From NCBI GenBank assembly GCA_009760885.1, contig CM019692.1, positions 48,147,430 through 48,211,429 on the forward strand: DNA of 64,000 nucleotides. The letters run 5' to 3'. Every line of letters starts with the position of its first letter. Positions within the stretch are counted from its first letter, which is position 1. Below, in pieces: positions 42,839 through 57,800 of the stretch. Under the pieces are notes generated by a model, which was not told the DNA's origin, did not search any database, and saw nothing but the letters and a program-made list of their open reading frames with translations. Position numbers and translations under genes: made by a program. This DNA comes from Achatina immaculata (lineage: Eukaryota; Mollusca; Gastropoda; Stylommatophora; Achatinidae).

Positions 42839-45800
42839 ATGATGAGTGCTTTAAGATGTATAATGAGTTCGCGTGTTTCTGCAACTCTTGCAACGTGTTC
42901 TACAAAACAAAACGTAGTTGTTTGTTACAAGCTGTTTTCTACTCATGATAAAAATTCGGTCAGGGCGGAGGCGTCACCTGCAGGAGCGGCAGCAAATGGG
43001 TGAGATAAATGATGATATTATTAATGGAAAGATGAATGAGTGTGTAGCCTCATACATATATGAGCCAATGCAGTGCTGCAACAAAAAAGAGAAATGCATA
43101 ATGGCAACGTAACAGATTGAAACATGCATTGACAAACTGTACAATGTTTGCCACGCTACCCGCACACGTATGTTAGCAATGACAGAGATGATAATGCATT
43201 AGCTTTCTGCTTCATTTGCTTAGCGGCACTTCAGAAATGTATATATTTGTTCATGTCCCAGATATCATTTAAAGGGGTGCATTTCGTCGTAGCGGAGTCA
43301 GTAGACAAGCTTGGCTTAGCAGCTAGCTTTTGGACAAAATACTGATATTATATAATATGAAGGACAAAAGATGTAATCCTCTGTACCATTCATTAGAACC
43401 AAACCAAAACAGAGGGTGCATTATTTTGGTGAGATTATGTGGGATGTGTAAACACTAAGAAATCATCGATTGTTTTATCAAGCCTGCCCCCCCCCCCCAA
43501 ATGTTAATATTTGAACCTGAAGACAACAGATAATTAATTTTCTTAACTTGTCAACTCTTTCCCAGAACTAAAAGCGTGAAGCAGTCAGTTTACACAGGCC
43601 ACAACAGAATGAGACATGTGCCTAACAAACTGGACAAATGACAATCCACCATTTGCTGCAAATGAGGGGCAGACAAGACACACATAACCATCACTAATAC
43701 CAAGTGCATACCAAAACTATATGACAGTGTTGACAACCTGGTTTTGGGGGTGGGGGGAATGACTGTCTGTTGTTTATAGATTATGTAATTTCTTTTGTTG
43801 GTTATAAACTTTAGATGAAAATGGTATGGGTTATTACTGGCTCAGGATTTACTATATCTCTAATTTTAAGGTATTCATCCACATAACAAAGGGCCATGAC
43901 ATATCATTAAATATTATGAACTACATAATATGGCGTCCTGTTATATGTGAGAAACTTAACCAGTTTCCTTTTTTTTAAAGACATGCTGGTCATCTTGTTG
44001 GTCAAGACTTTCTTAGCCTCAGGTACTTCAGCAGTGATGATATCCAGCAGTTTCTGTGGACTGCTAAAGACCTGAAAACAAGAATAAAAGACAATGGAGA
44101 AGTGAGTATGTCCAGTATAAAAATATTAATGCACTTTTGTACTGGATGTGCTGCATTTTAAAAATTTTTTAATGTTATGCAGAAACATGCTAGTTCATTC
44201 ACTTTTACATGTCTCTTAATCTCTCTCTCTCTCTCTGTATATATATATATATATCCTTGCTTCTTTGAACTGATTGCTATATATACTGTCCTTGATCCTA
44301 TAATCGTGTTCTTTTAATTACTCTTCTTACATTTCTCAACTTATTTCATGAAGTCTTCATGTTTTTCTGATAATGCGTGAGTAGTGAAGTGTTTTGTGCA
44401 CTTGTCTCTCATGGTGAAAATTACTAGTCTGAATCTGACCAGAAACACCCCAGACACCCAACTATAGATATGGTTACCTGGCTCTTTTTGGAGTTTGAGA
44501 GTGAAAACAGACATATTGCAGACCACATTATCTCCTAGTACATAGACAGGTCAAATAAAATATGGGCACTAACACCATATCCCCTAGCTGCTTTTATGGT
44601 ATGACAGGCCTGCCATTATCTTACTTGTTTACATCTTTGACTTTATTTCTGTGTTCATTTTCTTTTTGAAATGAACTTGGTGTATCTTTTTTTACTTTTC
44701 CGATCCCCGGGTTTACGAGTTTTCACTCTTTTTCCCTTGTGTCAGATAATGAAACATACAGGTCCTTTCAGCTGTTCTACATCTCCATACAGAATGTCAG
44801 CGATTGAGGAGTTTGGTGGTATCAGGTTCTTCCGAAGGTTCTTCAATGCACTACATTTCAGCAGATGGTGCTTAACAGTTTCTTCTTCTTGTCTGTTGCA
44901 GTGCATGCAGTATGGTGTGTGGTTAGCGGTCACTCTGTTTAAGTGCTTATTGAGCGTGATATGTCCTGTTCTCAACCTGAAAATTGTACATTGGTCTTTA
45001 CGACATAAGCTGTTGATGTGGTCTCCGGGGTTAGGCTTTGACAGGTGTGTATATAGGTATCTTCTAGTTGGATTACTGGCCCAGCTGTCCATTCACTGCT
45101 GCTTACAGTTGTGTATAATGTGTTTAGCTGTTCTCATGTTGGTGGAGATGTGGGGCTGTGACATGGTGGCTCCACTCTTTGCCAGTCTGTCAGCACGTTC
45201 ATTTCCTCTGATATCTATGTGCCCTGTTATCCACTGTAGGGTGGTCTTGATGTCATAGGAAGCGAGTTGGTTTATTGCACTGATTATGTTAGTTGTAATG
45301 TGATCAGCTGATGGTATCCAGTTTTCAAGGGCCAGGAGAGCAGACTGGGAGTCTGAAAAAATAACAAGGTTTTTTGGGTGAGAGGCACTGTTTTTGTATT
45401 TGGTGGTGGTGGTGGCTGCCAGGGCTGCTAATATTGCCTGCATCTCTGCATTATAAAATGGAACAGCGAGATCCACAATGGGCAGAAATGTGGCTTGTTG
45501 TCTTGTCTAGAAACATTATGAGTACCACATATCCTGCATTATCTGTTTCCTTGAACGCTGACCCATCAGTGTATGCATGGATCCAGTCCTTGGGGTAGGA
45601 TTCTATGGTCTCCAGTGCACACAGCATTAGGGTGTTGGGATCTGACTATTTGTTCACTAATTTGTTCTTGAGTCTGGTGTTAGTTTGAGGAAGTGTGTAG
45701 TTTGTGTTTGGTGGGATGTCTGGTACTTTTGTAAGTTCTTCTCTGTCTTCAGGGAGTTTGTGTCTTGTGTTTAACTGTTCTGCTATGTGCACTGGAGTTT

Positions 45801-48800
45801 TCAGTTTCAGTCTATTATTATGCTTCCATTTATCAACCACTGTTCTGTTAGAATGGTCTGGGATCATGCGTTTATATCTTTCTACTGCCTCAATGATTGA
45901 CTTTTCATGTCTTATATTTAATAGCTCTATGTTTGCATCAGTTTCACATGCAGCTGTGGGTGTTGATCTCATTGCCTCACAAATGAAATGAATGACTTGG
46001 TTCTGGATTCTGTCTACTTGTGTATCAGAGCTATTTGATGCTGTGACCTGTAGGGGGAGGTTGTAATCTATTATAGATCTAATATATCCTGTGTACAGTT
46101 GTCTGAGTGTTGCTTTGTCAGCACCCCAGGATGTACTTGCAAGTCGTTTGACTAAGTTTAGTCTTTTGGATTCTTGTTCTGCTAGTCCATCCATGAACTC
46201 TTTTAAGTTCAATTTTCTGTCTAGTTTCACACAAAGGTATGTAGGATTTTTTCTTTCATGATTTGAGCACAATCTAGTTATTTTCAGTTCATTCTTTGCT
46301 AATTTGTTGCTAAGAGTGAAGATGTATTTGTAGTTTACTAACATTGATCTTCAACTTCCAGAAATTGCACTAGGCTGATATGGTGAGGAGGGCTCAGCAA
46401 CCAGCTGCAGGTCTGTTCCACTAGTCCATATGACAAGATCATCAGCAAACATGGCTTTGTGGGTGTTCAGCAGGTTGGGGAGGTCATTTATAAAGATTAG
46501 GAGCAAGGTGCAGTTAAGAGCAAACCTTCCTCCAGGGTGCATTTGTTTGACAGTCTGCTATTGACCTGAGTTTGTATGGTCCTGTTACTTAGGTAGTTTT
46601 AAACCCATTGATACATTTTTCCATGTATGCCCATGTTTAGCATCTTTAGGCCTTTCTGCCAGACCCTGTCATATGCCTGCTGGAAGTCTACAAAGACAGC
46701 TACAGAGTTTCTCTTGTGTAAAAAACTGTCTTTTACACTTTGAGTGAGGAGAAATAGCTAGTCTTCAGTTCTTGATGGGTGTCAGAGTGGCTAAGTGGTT
46801 AGTGCACTGATCTCTCATGGCGAAGGTCGGGGGTTCGAATCCGGCCGGAGACACCCCAGTCACCCAGCTGTAGAAATGGGTACCCGACTTCTTCTGGAGT
46901 TGGGGAAGGAAAGGCGGCCAGGCGTGATACTGACCATATCACCCTCTAGTGTGCGGACAGGTCAAGGAAAATATGGGCACTAACACCATATCCCTACGTG
47001 CCTCTAAGGCATAACAGGATTACCTTTACCTTTTTTTACCTTTACTCAGTTCTTGATCCTTTGCGGAAGCCTGCCTGAAATTTATTTATTTATATTATTT
47101 ATTATTATTTATTATTTTTATTTCCAACCATCACTACAGCCTAAAGTTAAGCATTCGTTCTGCTAGCTTTCCAATGTTGGAAGCCAGTGAGATTGGTCTA
47201 AAGCTTTTTTAGGTCATCTTCTGGCTTTCCTTTTTGCAGGATAGGTCTAACTATGACTGACTTCCAAGATTTTGGTAATACTCCACTTTGCCAGGTCTTG
47301 TTAATGAAGTTGAGCAATGTGGACTTTCCTACAGGGCCCAGATGAAGGATCATTTCATTTGATATTTTGTCTGGTCCTGGTGCTTTTCTTAGCAGTAGCT
47401 TACCCATAGCACTCTGGAGTTCATGGATTATAAAGTTTTCCTAAAAAACTGAAATGTTTGCCAAGCTAGATTTCTCTTTATTTCTCAGAACTTTTCCCAG
47501 CGCCTTGTCAGGTACTTTCCTGTTGGAGGATTTGTTGGTGGTGGCGAAGAATTTGTTAAAAGTACTGGCTTTGTCTGAGTCGCTTGAGAGGACTCAACCA
47601 GAGATTCACATTGGTTGTAGGGTTAGTTTGTTTTTTTCCTAACATGTTATCTAGGAGTTTCCAAGCCTTCTTTTCTTCATTTCTGAGGTTGAGATTGCTG
47701 CATGTTCTTAACCACGTCTCTTTCTTTGCTTTTTTAGTTTCAAGTCTTAACTTAGCTGTTAGTTTATTGTACTCTATTCTGTTTTCTGGAGTATGATTTT
47801 TCTCTGCATTCTTCCTGGCTGCTCTTCCTTTTTTTGACTAAGTCTTCCAGAGATTTTGTCCAGAAGGGCTATATTTCTTTCTGCATCCTTGTGGGATTGT
47901 TTTGTAGGCTACTTCAAGTATGGCTTGGATTATGTTGGTGTAGAGTGTGTCAGTGTTTGTGTTGTCATTTAATTTTGATAGGTTTTCATCTGTTTGTGTT
48001 CTGAATTTTTCCCAGTCTGCTTTTCTGTAATTCCAGCAAGGGGTTTTGTGTAGTCTTTGGTTTCATGTGTGAGAAATTTGTAGAAGGATAGGGCGACGGT
48101 CACTTCCTATGTCATCAAACACTCTCAGAGTACAATCGTTGTGGATGTCTGATGAGACAATGGTGAGGTCAGATCTGTATGTGCATCCATTGGCTCTGTG
48201 AAGGAGTGTTTGGTGGGAAGGAGGAGTCTTGCAATATTATCATGTTGCTGGTGTTGCTTAGCTGTTCAATGTTGTTTCCCATAGGGTTTCGGTCTTTGTA
48301 TCCTAGTGATGGTAGGTATGCATTAAAATCTCCTGCAATGATAGTTTTCTGCATGTCTGTGCTGTGTATGTTGAGTTGACTTTTAGAATTTGGGGGACAA
48401 TAAACATTATACAGAGTGCACTGCAGTCCATCATGCCATACTGTTATCTCTTGGATATCATTCTCATTGCACTTTCTGTTTTTAACTTCTCCTTGGATGT
48501 CATTTCTCAAGGGTGTGGCAATACCCCCTGCATTTACCACATTCACATTTGTACATGGTGTATCCAGGCACTGAGTGATCTTTTCCATATAGAAGGGTTT
48601 CTTGTATAATCACAATATGGATGTTCACTTTTTTCAGCTGTCTGCTTAATTCTGAGTCCTTTGGCCTAAGTCCAGAAATGTTGATCTGAAGAATGTTTAG
48701 TGTTCCCCCTGTAGCTGATTTTTTGCTCAGCCAGGGGGCAAACCACCTGGCTTGGACCTTTTACGAGGCAATGTCCAGGCTCGAGTGGTTTTCTTTTTGC

Positions 48801-51800
48801 TTCTGACATTTTCATATCGGGGATTTTTGTCCTAAGTCTTTCTTTCATACCCAGGAGGCTTTTCCAGTGAGAAGCTGAGATCAGGCCCTGAGTGCAACAC
48901 TGGCCCATCTGATGACTTTGAGACAGTTCACAGAGGCACTCCAACTTTGGGATGAGGGATCCGATGGTGCTTCAGCGATGTCCATTCCCCGCCACCTATA
49001 GTCTGCTGGCTGCTTTGTTTGCCTCATTCTGATAGCCATTGTTGTAGAGACCCATAGGCTTGTCACATCCTAGACTCTTTGATTTTCATCAGACTTTCCC
49101 CATCCCTACAGGTGATCCCTGTGTCCCCACCCATCCATCATCCACCAGCGCTGCCCCAGTTCAAGATCTCAGCTCCACTTATTGACAGGTGTGCAATGTC
49201 AAAAACTGAAGGGCCTTCTATCCTAGGAGGGGTATTTGTGCTTGTCATTTTTCCCACAGGTGAGCGGGTTTTCTTAGCATACATAGCATTTTGTCTGAGT
49301 TATCTGACACTCCTATAATAAACAAGAGGTTATTAGCAAATTTCTCAGTTCTATATTCTCTCTTTCTTTTACAGAAAGTTCTGTTCTCTAAAAATTCTGC
49401 CTTATAAGAGGGTGGCATTATATTTCATAACAGTAACAAATATTGTTGGTTGCTACAGATTTCTGGACTATAAGAGTAGGTCAGAGTTTTTTAAGCAGTC
49501 AGATCTGATGTTCCCTGTTTCACAAGGACTATGTTAAGATAAGTGTGTTCTTAACACAGTTGCTCCCAGGGGAATTGTTAGTGTATATACTCTCCTTGCT
49601 ACTAGGAGTTAGGTCTTCAGTGTTGCTTGTTTTAGTAAACATGTTATACTTTACTTTCTGCAATGTTCTTGTTCCTTCATCTTCTTGCATCATTTAACCT
49701 TCTGCAGAATGTTATATACTCACTCATATGATAGAAGGATACTACTTTTAATCAAGTTATATAAGAGGAAGCAGTAGTTAATTCAATGGTGTAACAGTCT
49801 CTCATGTGAAGGGTGTGGTCTCAGTGTACACAGTCATCACACTTTAGCTGACTTGGCAGTGAAAATAGGCATGCAAGGACACACACATGAAAGATGTCTC
49901 AAAAATCAGAAAATGGCTGCCTCAGTAACAGCACATACCTGAATACATTGCACACATGGCTTTCAGTGCACTGAAGATATTAACAGATATTCATATAAGA
50001 ATATTGCCGTTCGCTAACTTACGACAACCAAGTTACAGTCATTTGTATGTATCACTGAAGTTCTGTAAGATTATTTAATGTGTTGTGATTAATTTGTAAA
50101 CATCTGCTGGTCTACATACACTGTAAACTCACAACAAGACAAGAAAAGGAGATGAATGACCACACTGCATCATCGTTTAGTGAGTACAGAATGTATGCAT
50201 GTGGGTGTGCATGTACATTTTGAGTGTCATTGAAAAATTATTACAGTAATATTCTTTATTTCAATTTGCTGTGATTAACATTTTTATTATTAACTTTCAC
50301 ACAGTTAATGTGCTGATGTGCAATCTTTTAATATTTCAAGTGATGGGAAACATGTCTGTTCATCTTGTAACATGTTATAGCAGCATGCTAATGCTTAGTA
50401 TCTGACTTCTCTGTAGCAACCACAGCCAAATCAACATATGGCCAGAATGCTCCCCCTTCCCACACACACACACCCAAAATCTCATATGAAGCCATAAGCT
50501 GGTGCATGACTACCTGACTTGAAATCAAATGAACATGCACAAAAAATTTTACAATATTTATATGTATTTTACAGATTTTTCAGCCACTTCATGGTAAGAC
50601 AGCTGCCTTAATCTTTCAGAAGAGGAGCACTCGTACGAGGCTGTCAAGTGAATTAGGTATAATGGATAATCAGATTTATTTGTTTTGCAATATGAAGAGA
50701 GTGATAATAAATAAAAGAATATAATAACAGTGAGAAAAAGAGTAATGAGGTGCAATATATAACAAGTATTACTATTTGATGATGAGACTTGAACAACAAA
50801 CAGACATATGAAACATTAACTGGAAGCAGTGGAGATATGGTTTTGGAGAAAGATACCATGAATATACTGGAAATGACAGAGGTGAAGATGCCAGATGAGG
50901 TAATCTGTGACCCATAGCTGATATGCCAGCATCAGGGTTAGCAACCCATAGCTGACCAAGACCCTGTCCCACCTCTCCGTGGTACCCCCAGAAATAGGCC
51001 TAGCCTGTCTAACGGGGCAGAGATTGCCATAGTCCCCATGGTGGTGGAGTCTGCTAAAGAAGCATTGCACACTTGCTTTTTAGCAGTACTCCGGGATTGA
51101 AAAAGTAGCCGCCATAACCCGCTCCCACGCCAATATGATACTGTGCCTCAACATCTAAACAGCTCACAGTTACAGGGAGTTCGTACAAATACAAGTACAA
51201 ATACTTGAAATGACAAGACAAAGTAAGTTGTCAGAGAGCAGCACAACAGTGAAAGCTAACTAAAACCAGAAGGAAAATGTAATTTAAAAAAAAATTATGT
51301 AGATACCGTTGTATGAAGATAGAAGTTAAAGAATCTGACAATAACAGCAAAAATCGAGGGAAAAATGAGAGAAGGCAAAGAAAAATACCTTGAAAAATGG
51401 AGCAGCTTGTTCAGTGCCAGTCTACACAGGTAATGATGATGGTTGCGCTGTTCCTAAAGATTTGCAAACAAGATTTAGTGATATATATATATATATATAA
51501 AAGTATAAAAATCTGAGACTATTTTACTTGTTGCATCACATTTGTCACGAGAGCTTATACATCATTGTAACATATGGTAATGCAAGACCAAAAGTGAAAT
51601 TATGGACAGAGTCATACAGTCAATGGAGGGCACTTCATGTCTTCTTCAGCATCTAAATTCTTTTTGGGTACCCAAATTTGAGACCTAGTCCCCAGGGCAA
51701 ATCCTACAGATTTCTCCAAGTTTTTGTGGCAGCTCCATTTTTTTTGTTGTTTACATCTGCTTCAGGTCGTTTCTCTCTGATTATGTTGATATACATGGGC

Positions 51801-54800
51801 TCGGCAGCCCTAATGTTCCTTTCCCTAATCATCAGGTTACCAAAACTTAAGTCTTCTCAGTCATAACTGCATGCAGTGCATCTGGGTCCTGATTTTTCTT
51901 CTCTGTGCTGCAGCAGATATGCTGTGTCTGCCAGACTGTGAAACATCTGACAGGTTCTCAGTTTTATCTATTACTTCCTGTAATAAAACATGTACTTGGA
52001 TCCAGTTAGATCTCTCCTCCTTTTCTCAGCTTGGGTTTGATATTGGCAATGGTAGAATTACCATAATTAATAATTAACAATGAAATATTGCTTCATTCAT
52101 AGTAACCTAAGCCATTGATAATATTCAAAATAGTATATAAAACATAGTCATCCAACAAAATTGTGTTGTGTTGTCAGTATGAACGTGCACTTAAGTAATT
52201 CTTACAAGCAGTGAGAAGCACAAAGTAGATTCTAAATCCTAAATGAAAGACTGTCAGTGTATCATCATCCTCATAGAGTTTACTTTTTTATTTATTTATT
52301 TATTTTTTGGCTTGTTTTGATATCTTCATATTCTAGGCATGGCCAGGCTCGGAGGTCATGCATGCTTTCTTGGACCCGATGATATCCATTTAGGTGTCAA
52401 TGAAAGTATCAGAGATTCTGCCAGGTATGAAAATGTAAAAGACAGTTACTTAAAGCCATCTGTAATCATCAAAAGAGTGATTACATGTAGCTGATTACAA
52501 AATTTAACATAATAAAACACACAGGGTTACAAGTAGTCTAGTAGGTGGCAATTGGTCTTTTTTTTTCTTGAAAGGTTGTGGTGTAGCTTTATGACCTGTT
52601 ATTGACACCAACTAGACAACCTAGCTGTAAAAATGGTACCCAACAGACTGGGGGATAAAAGCATTAAAAAATTATATAGAATATCTGCCTACAAGCTGCA
52701 CTTCATGCATACTGTCAGTGAATAAAGGGGAAATAGGATATCACATGAAGTTCAGTCACATGACTAAAAGACTTCCATCAAAATCCACAGTGAGAATTTG
52801 CTCCTAACATTATAACTGTGATGCTAAGAAAATATTCTTACTCCATGCTATGCTTTTGACAGTAAAAGTTTTCGTCCCTTCATTTGTCATTTCTCATAGT
52901 ACAGTGACTCTTTCTTGATTTATTTCTTTAATTCATAGTTCCTCTATGAATAGTCTTGACAAAATACGTTGCCATCTCTTCTTTGCAAAACCCTACTTAT
53001 TTTCATGTAATCTAAATTTGTATATTAGCCTTACTTTATTAGCACTGTTAGTATTTCAAAATGTAAGTAAGACATAATTTTATATTGAGATAATTTTTAA
53101 ACAAATTTCTTTCGTTGGAAAAAACCCCCCACAAATGTAGGGTTTTGGCCGGAATGGCTGACATAATCCTGGCGAGGGTGTATGGTCAGGATATTCTGGA
53201 TGAACTTGCACATGAGTCAAAGGTCCCGGTGATCAGTGGACTTTCAGACTTACTCCACCCACTGCAGATTCTAGCTGATTTACTAACATTGCAGGTAAGT
53301 AAATCTTGAAGTTCTAGATGATTTTAACAGATAAGAATATTTTTTTGTTTGTTTTACATTCTTAGCAAAGGTATTTCAAAAGTTCTGTTTTGTGGCATGT
53401 GTATAATTTAAGTTGAACCATTACATTAACTCATCCCGTGCCACAGGAAGAAACACGGACATTCAGTTGGATGCCGGAGTAAAAGTGCGAGTCTTGATAT
53501 GTATAGGGGGTATAGTTGTAAAAGTGAATGTAACAAAATATTTCCGCGTTAAAAAGTGTACTTATTATGTTTCAAAATAACTAAATGTATGAAGATTTTA
53601 TAAATGCAGAGTTTTTTAGGAAAAAAGAAGTAATGTGATGTTTTTAGGCAATAATTGTGTCCTACTTACCATCGGCTAGGTATAAATGTACAGTACGTAC
53701 CATCTTAAATGCCTGGAACTACTTGTCGGTCTCGTCTTGTGATGATATGGGCCATTCTCACTAAAATAATGTCTGAAATAACCTTCTAACTACTTCTCCA
53801 GTCATCTAATATGTCTAGATCTACTAGGGATGCATTCAAGAAAAGTGGTCTGGTCACAGGGCATGTCCATACCACTATACATCACCAAAAATTGAAATTT
53901 CTTGATAAAAAACTTAGATTTTCACACTCGAAATCACTCGTTACTAACCACACTTTGGCCATGATGGAAAAGGTCACTAGGCACGTGCACTAAATGTTTA
54001 CAATCTAAACGTTACACCGGTTTTTTTTAATGAAACAAACGAAAGGCCACTATAAAGTCTTTGGCACCAACATGGCAAACCAGATGCAAACTTTGAAGTG
54101 GCTTTGACATTGGAAGAGTTAAGTGTAGCTGTCTTGGACCAGATGGGATAGGAATTATTTCACAATGCTTTCAGAATCTATGCTTCTGCAATCTCTGTAT
54201 AATTTAAGGTGAGCCTTCGTACTCAAGATTGTTGTCTTTGAGCAGGGGGGATTGAAGAATGTAATCCACAAAACTTAGAATGTATTTCATTCTATGAGCT
54301 AAAATGTGTATTCAAAGCTGCATTGCACACACAAACTACTCATCAAAAGGAAAATAAGAAAGATCAATAATCTTTTTACTATTGATTTAATACAGGAACA
54401 CTTTGGCTATCTTCAAGGACTGAAGATTGCTTGGATTGGAGATGGTAACAACATTCTTCATTCACTGATGTATGGATGTGCAAAGATTGGTATAGACCTG
54501 AATGCAGCTACACCCAAGGTGCTTTAGAATTTGGGGTCTTCTTTTTTATAATTGTAATATTTCAACTGAGATGTGCAACTGTTTCTGATCATGTTGTAAA
54601 ATAAGATGAGCTTTACAAAGATTAGTAATATTTATTCTTGTCAGGCTAGGACTGGATGAATTGATAGGGGTTTGGTCTTTTAGTTACTACTGGGCAGAAG
54701 GCAAAAACCATAGAAAACAAGTTGAATTCTTTCCGGACTAAATGTTTACGAAGAATTAGAAAAATATTTTGGCCAAACACCATAAGAAATAACATCTTAT

Positions 54801-57800
54801 TAGCAGAAATGCAGATGAAACCACTGACAACAATTATTGAGGAAAGACGCTGGCGATGGTTGGGACATGTGCTCCGAATGACTGACAACTCACTACCAAA
54901 AATAGCACTAAGATGGACACCACAGGGGAGCAGAAGTAAGGGTAGACCAAAAGAGACATGGAGAAGAACAACAGAAAGGATGTTGAGCAATAGAGGGCTC
55001 ACCTGGGCAAGAGCAGAAAAAAAGGCGAAGGACAGGCATTTGTGGAAAACCTTTGCGGAAGCCCCATGTGCCCTGGGCACTTAAGGTTCAGAGAGAGAGA
55101 GATGAGCAGCCCTGTCCCATAAATTATGGCAGTTTGCCAGAGTCACAGTGGCTGAACGGGGAAAAAATGCATATTTTTATGTGATTTCTTAAAAAGCAAA
55201 GATGGCATTGTTAGGGAATAATGCAGCTGCCAGACCAGTGGAGAAGAGTTAGTTAAGACAGTTTAATACCTTAGGATGTGGCTTCTAAAAACATGTTTTA
55301 TTTCTTCATTCAGTCCATTATAGTAGAGATCAAAATGAACATGTCACCTCATGAAATTAAAGTAATCCATCTTGTCTTATTCTTAATCAGAACCAGTCTG
55401 GGGTGGTCTTGGTGCTAGAAGCGAACAAAGAAGAAGAAGAAGAAGAGAAGAACCAGTCTGTGTGTTTGAAAATGTTCACTATGGTTTTGGCTATGAAAAA
55501 AAAACCAGGTTAAGTTATAGGGATATTATCAGGCAACCAGTCTAATTTCAAATCTTGTCAAAATTGTATTCAACCTTCACTCTATTCACTTAATAACATG
55601 ATACTGCTGATATACAGCCCTGCCAAGAGGTAGGAATCGACATGTTCCCAGTGGTGGTGGAGCCAGCAGAGATGCTTGCTATAAGTATAGACTCTGGAAG
55701 TAAAATCACCGTAGCCCACTTTCTATCAAATCTATGTCTATTTTGCAATTTTCCATCGTGGCATCAACTGCTGAGAACATCTAGTTCACAGTTACAGTAA
55801 CATGTAATTTCTCGGCCATTGTTATTAAAATGTTTACAGAGCTAATTTTGGACATATGTGCATGCATACATATATGGACATTTGAATGAAAGCAATAGGT
55901 TGGTTTGTGGGTGTCATTGGTGTTTGTGCAGTTTTCAGTTTGTTTAGGAGGTTTAGAATTTGTTTGATGTCAAAGTAAGATGTGTCTTTGTCTTCATAAT
56001 ATTTGAAATTGTATTTTATTTCCAGAATTATGAACCAGACCAAAAAATTACAGCCGAGGCCTTGAAAATTGCAGAAACGGTAGGCGTATGTTTTGTTGTT
56101 GACCACAGTTTATTACAAAATTGCAGAAACGGTAGGTGTACGTTTTGTTGTTGACCACGATTTATTACAAAATATAGGCCATTGAGTAAATATGTCGGCC
56201 AGTTTTATGTTAAAAATAGTTAAAACAGAGTAGGAATAGCTTTTGTTACTTTTGTTTTAAATAGTTTTAACATTTTGTTCTCACAGCTTTACTGCAATGA
56301 CTTTGTGTATATTTATATATTTAGATGTATATATACTTACACTCAAAAACTGTTTGTGTACTGTCATTTTTATGTCCAGATGGAGGAAGAGATTAATGAG
56401 AAAATCAGAAGAGAAAAAAAAATAGCTTCAAGATCATCAGATGTGTAGCTTATGACAGGGATTGTCTGCTAACAACAGGCCTGACACAGTCAAGGAAGAC
56501 ACTAGTGCCAGAGGATCAGTATTAGTTAAATGAAGTATTAGTAAGAACATATATAAAAATATGAAATTAATTTGGTGAAAGTAAGGGATGAACAGAATCT
56601 GTTCTGTCAGTTCTTTACACAGTGATTAATTTTTCTGTTCTGTGCAAGTGATCAGAGTAAATTGTACTTCTGTGTCACATATGCTTTGCTTTTCAACAAA
56701 GCTTAGCACTACAGAGCAGACTGGACTTTGTTTCATACATTTAGATTTGTGCTTTTATTCTGTCACTTCCAGGATATTTCCTTTCTTCTTCATTTAGCAC
56801 TTGAGTAGTGAAGTGGCTGGTGCAACTGCTTCTAATGTCAGTATTGATGTGGATAAAGGTTGACTCTGGCCTCAGGCATTATAGTCAGTCCAGCTGAAAA
56901 ATTTATTACCGGACTCTTCTTGAAGTTAAGGGAAAAAGTGACCAAGTATGAAACTGACCACATCACCTTTTGATGTGGCAGTGAGGAAGGCAATATATAT
57001 GTATCGTCAGTTGTATGTTTCAGTGGGTTGGAATAAGGCTTCTCTTGCTTATGTTTTCCATTTTTTCCTTAGATAACATGTTTTGTCTTCAGATGGTTAT
57101 TTATTCTCTTTCTTCCGCACCAGAGCCTCAAAGTATGTGGTTAGTTTGAATAATTTGCGGGTCTATCCAATTCCAAATAGCTCTGGTGTTTTTAATGTAC
57201 AAATTTAAGAACAACACAGAGATAAGACAGATGAGCAAACAACAACCTGTCTCATGGGTGATCAGAAAAAGAAGATGGACATATGTAGGCCATGTGATGA
57301 GAAGAAACAATCAGAGAATCCCAAAACAAGCTATCAAATGGATCATAACAGACTGAAGAAAAAGAGGTCGACCACGTGAAACTCTAAAGAGGATATTGTT
57401 AAGAGAAGCCAGTTTAGTGATGAAGTTGAAAAACTCGCAGAAAACAGGAAAACTTGGCAAACAACTATGTGAGCCCTATGTGACGTTTAACAGCATGAGA
57501 AGGATGTAAGATTGGCTCATTTGTTATGGTTGCATGTTTTGGCTTTGTGGTTAATATTGCTTTCATTTTTTATGATTAAGATTGGATATAAACTGTTATA
57601 ACAGACATAATGTTCTTATATTGCTTTTGAAAATCTTCATTAAGAACATAAAGATGATTGTTGTTAAACTACAGCTGCAAAGTTTGTCACTCATCCACAA
57701 CCAGACAAGTTGGCTTTGGCATTTTCAGTGGACATATTTAGTGCGTTCTGTAGAATTTCTGTTCCTAAAACTTACTAAGCTGAGATTGTGACGTCAGCCC

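Noticed and set aside
44671..45258. 195-aa plus-strand frame
   Set aside because: Antisense of the LINE RNase H and zinc-knuckle region on the minus strand.
46785..46860. tRNA gene (box A and box B present)
   Set aside because: No cloverleaf acceptor pairing is evident, and the sequence continues into the SINE body with TSDs outside; it is the SINE head.
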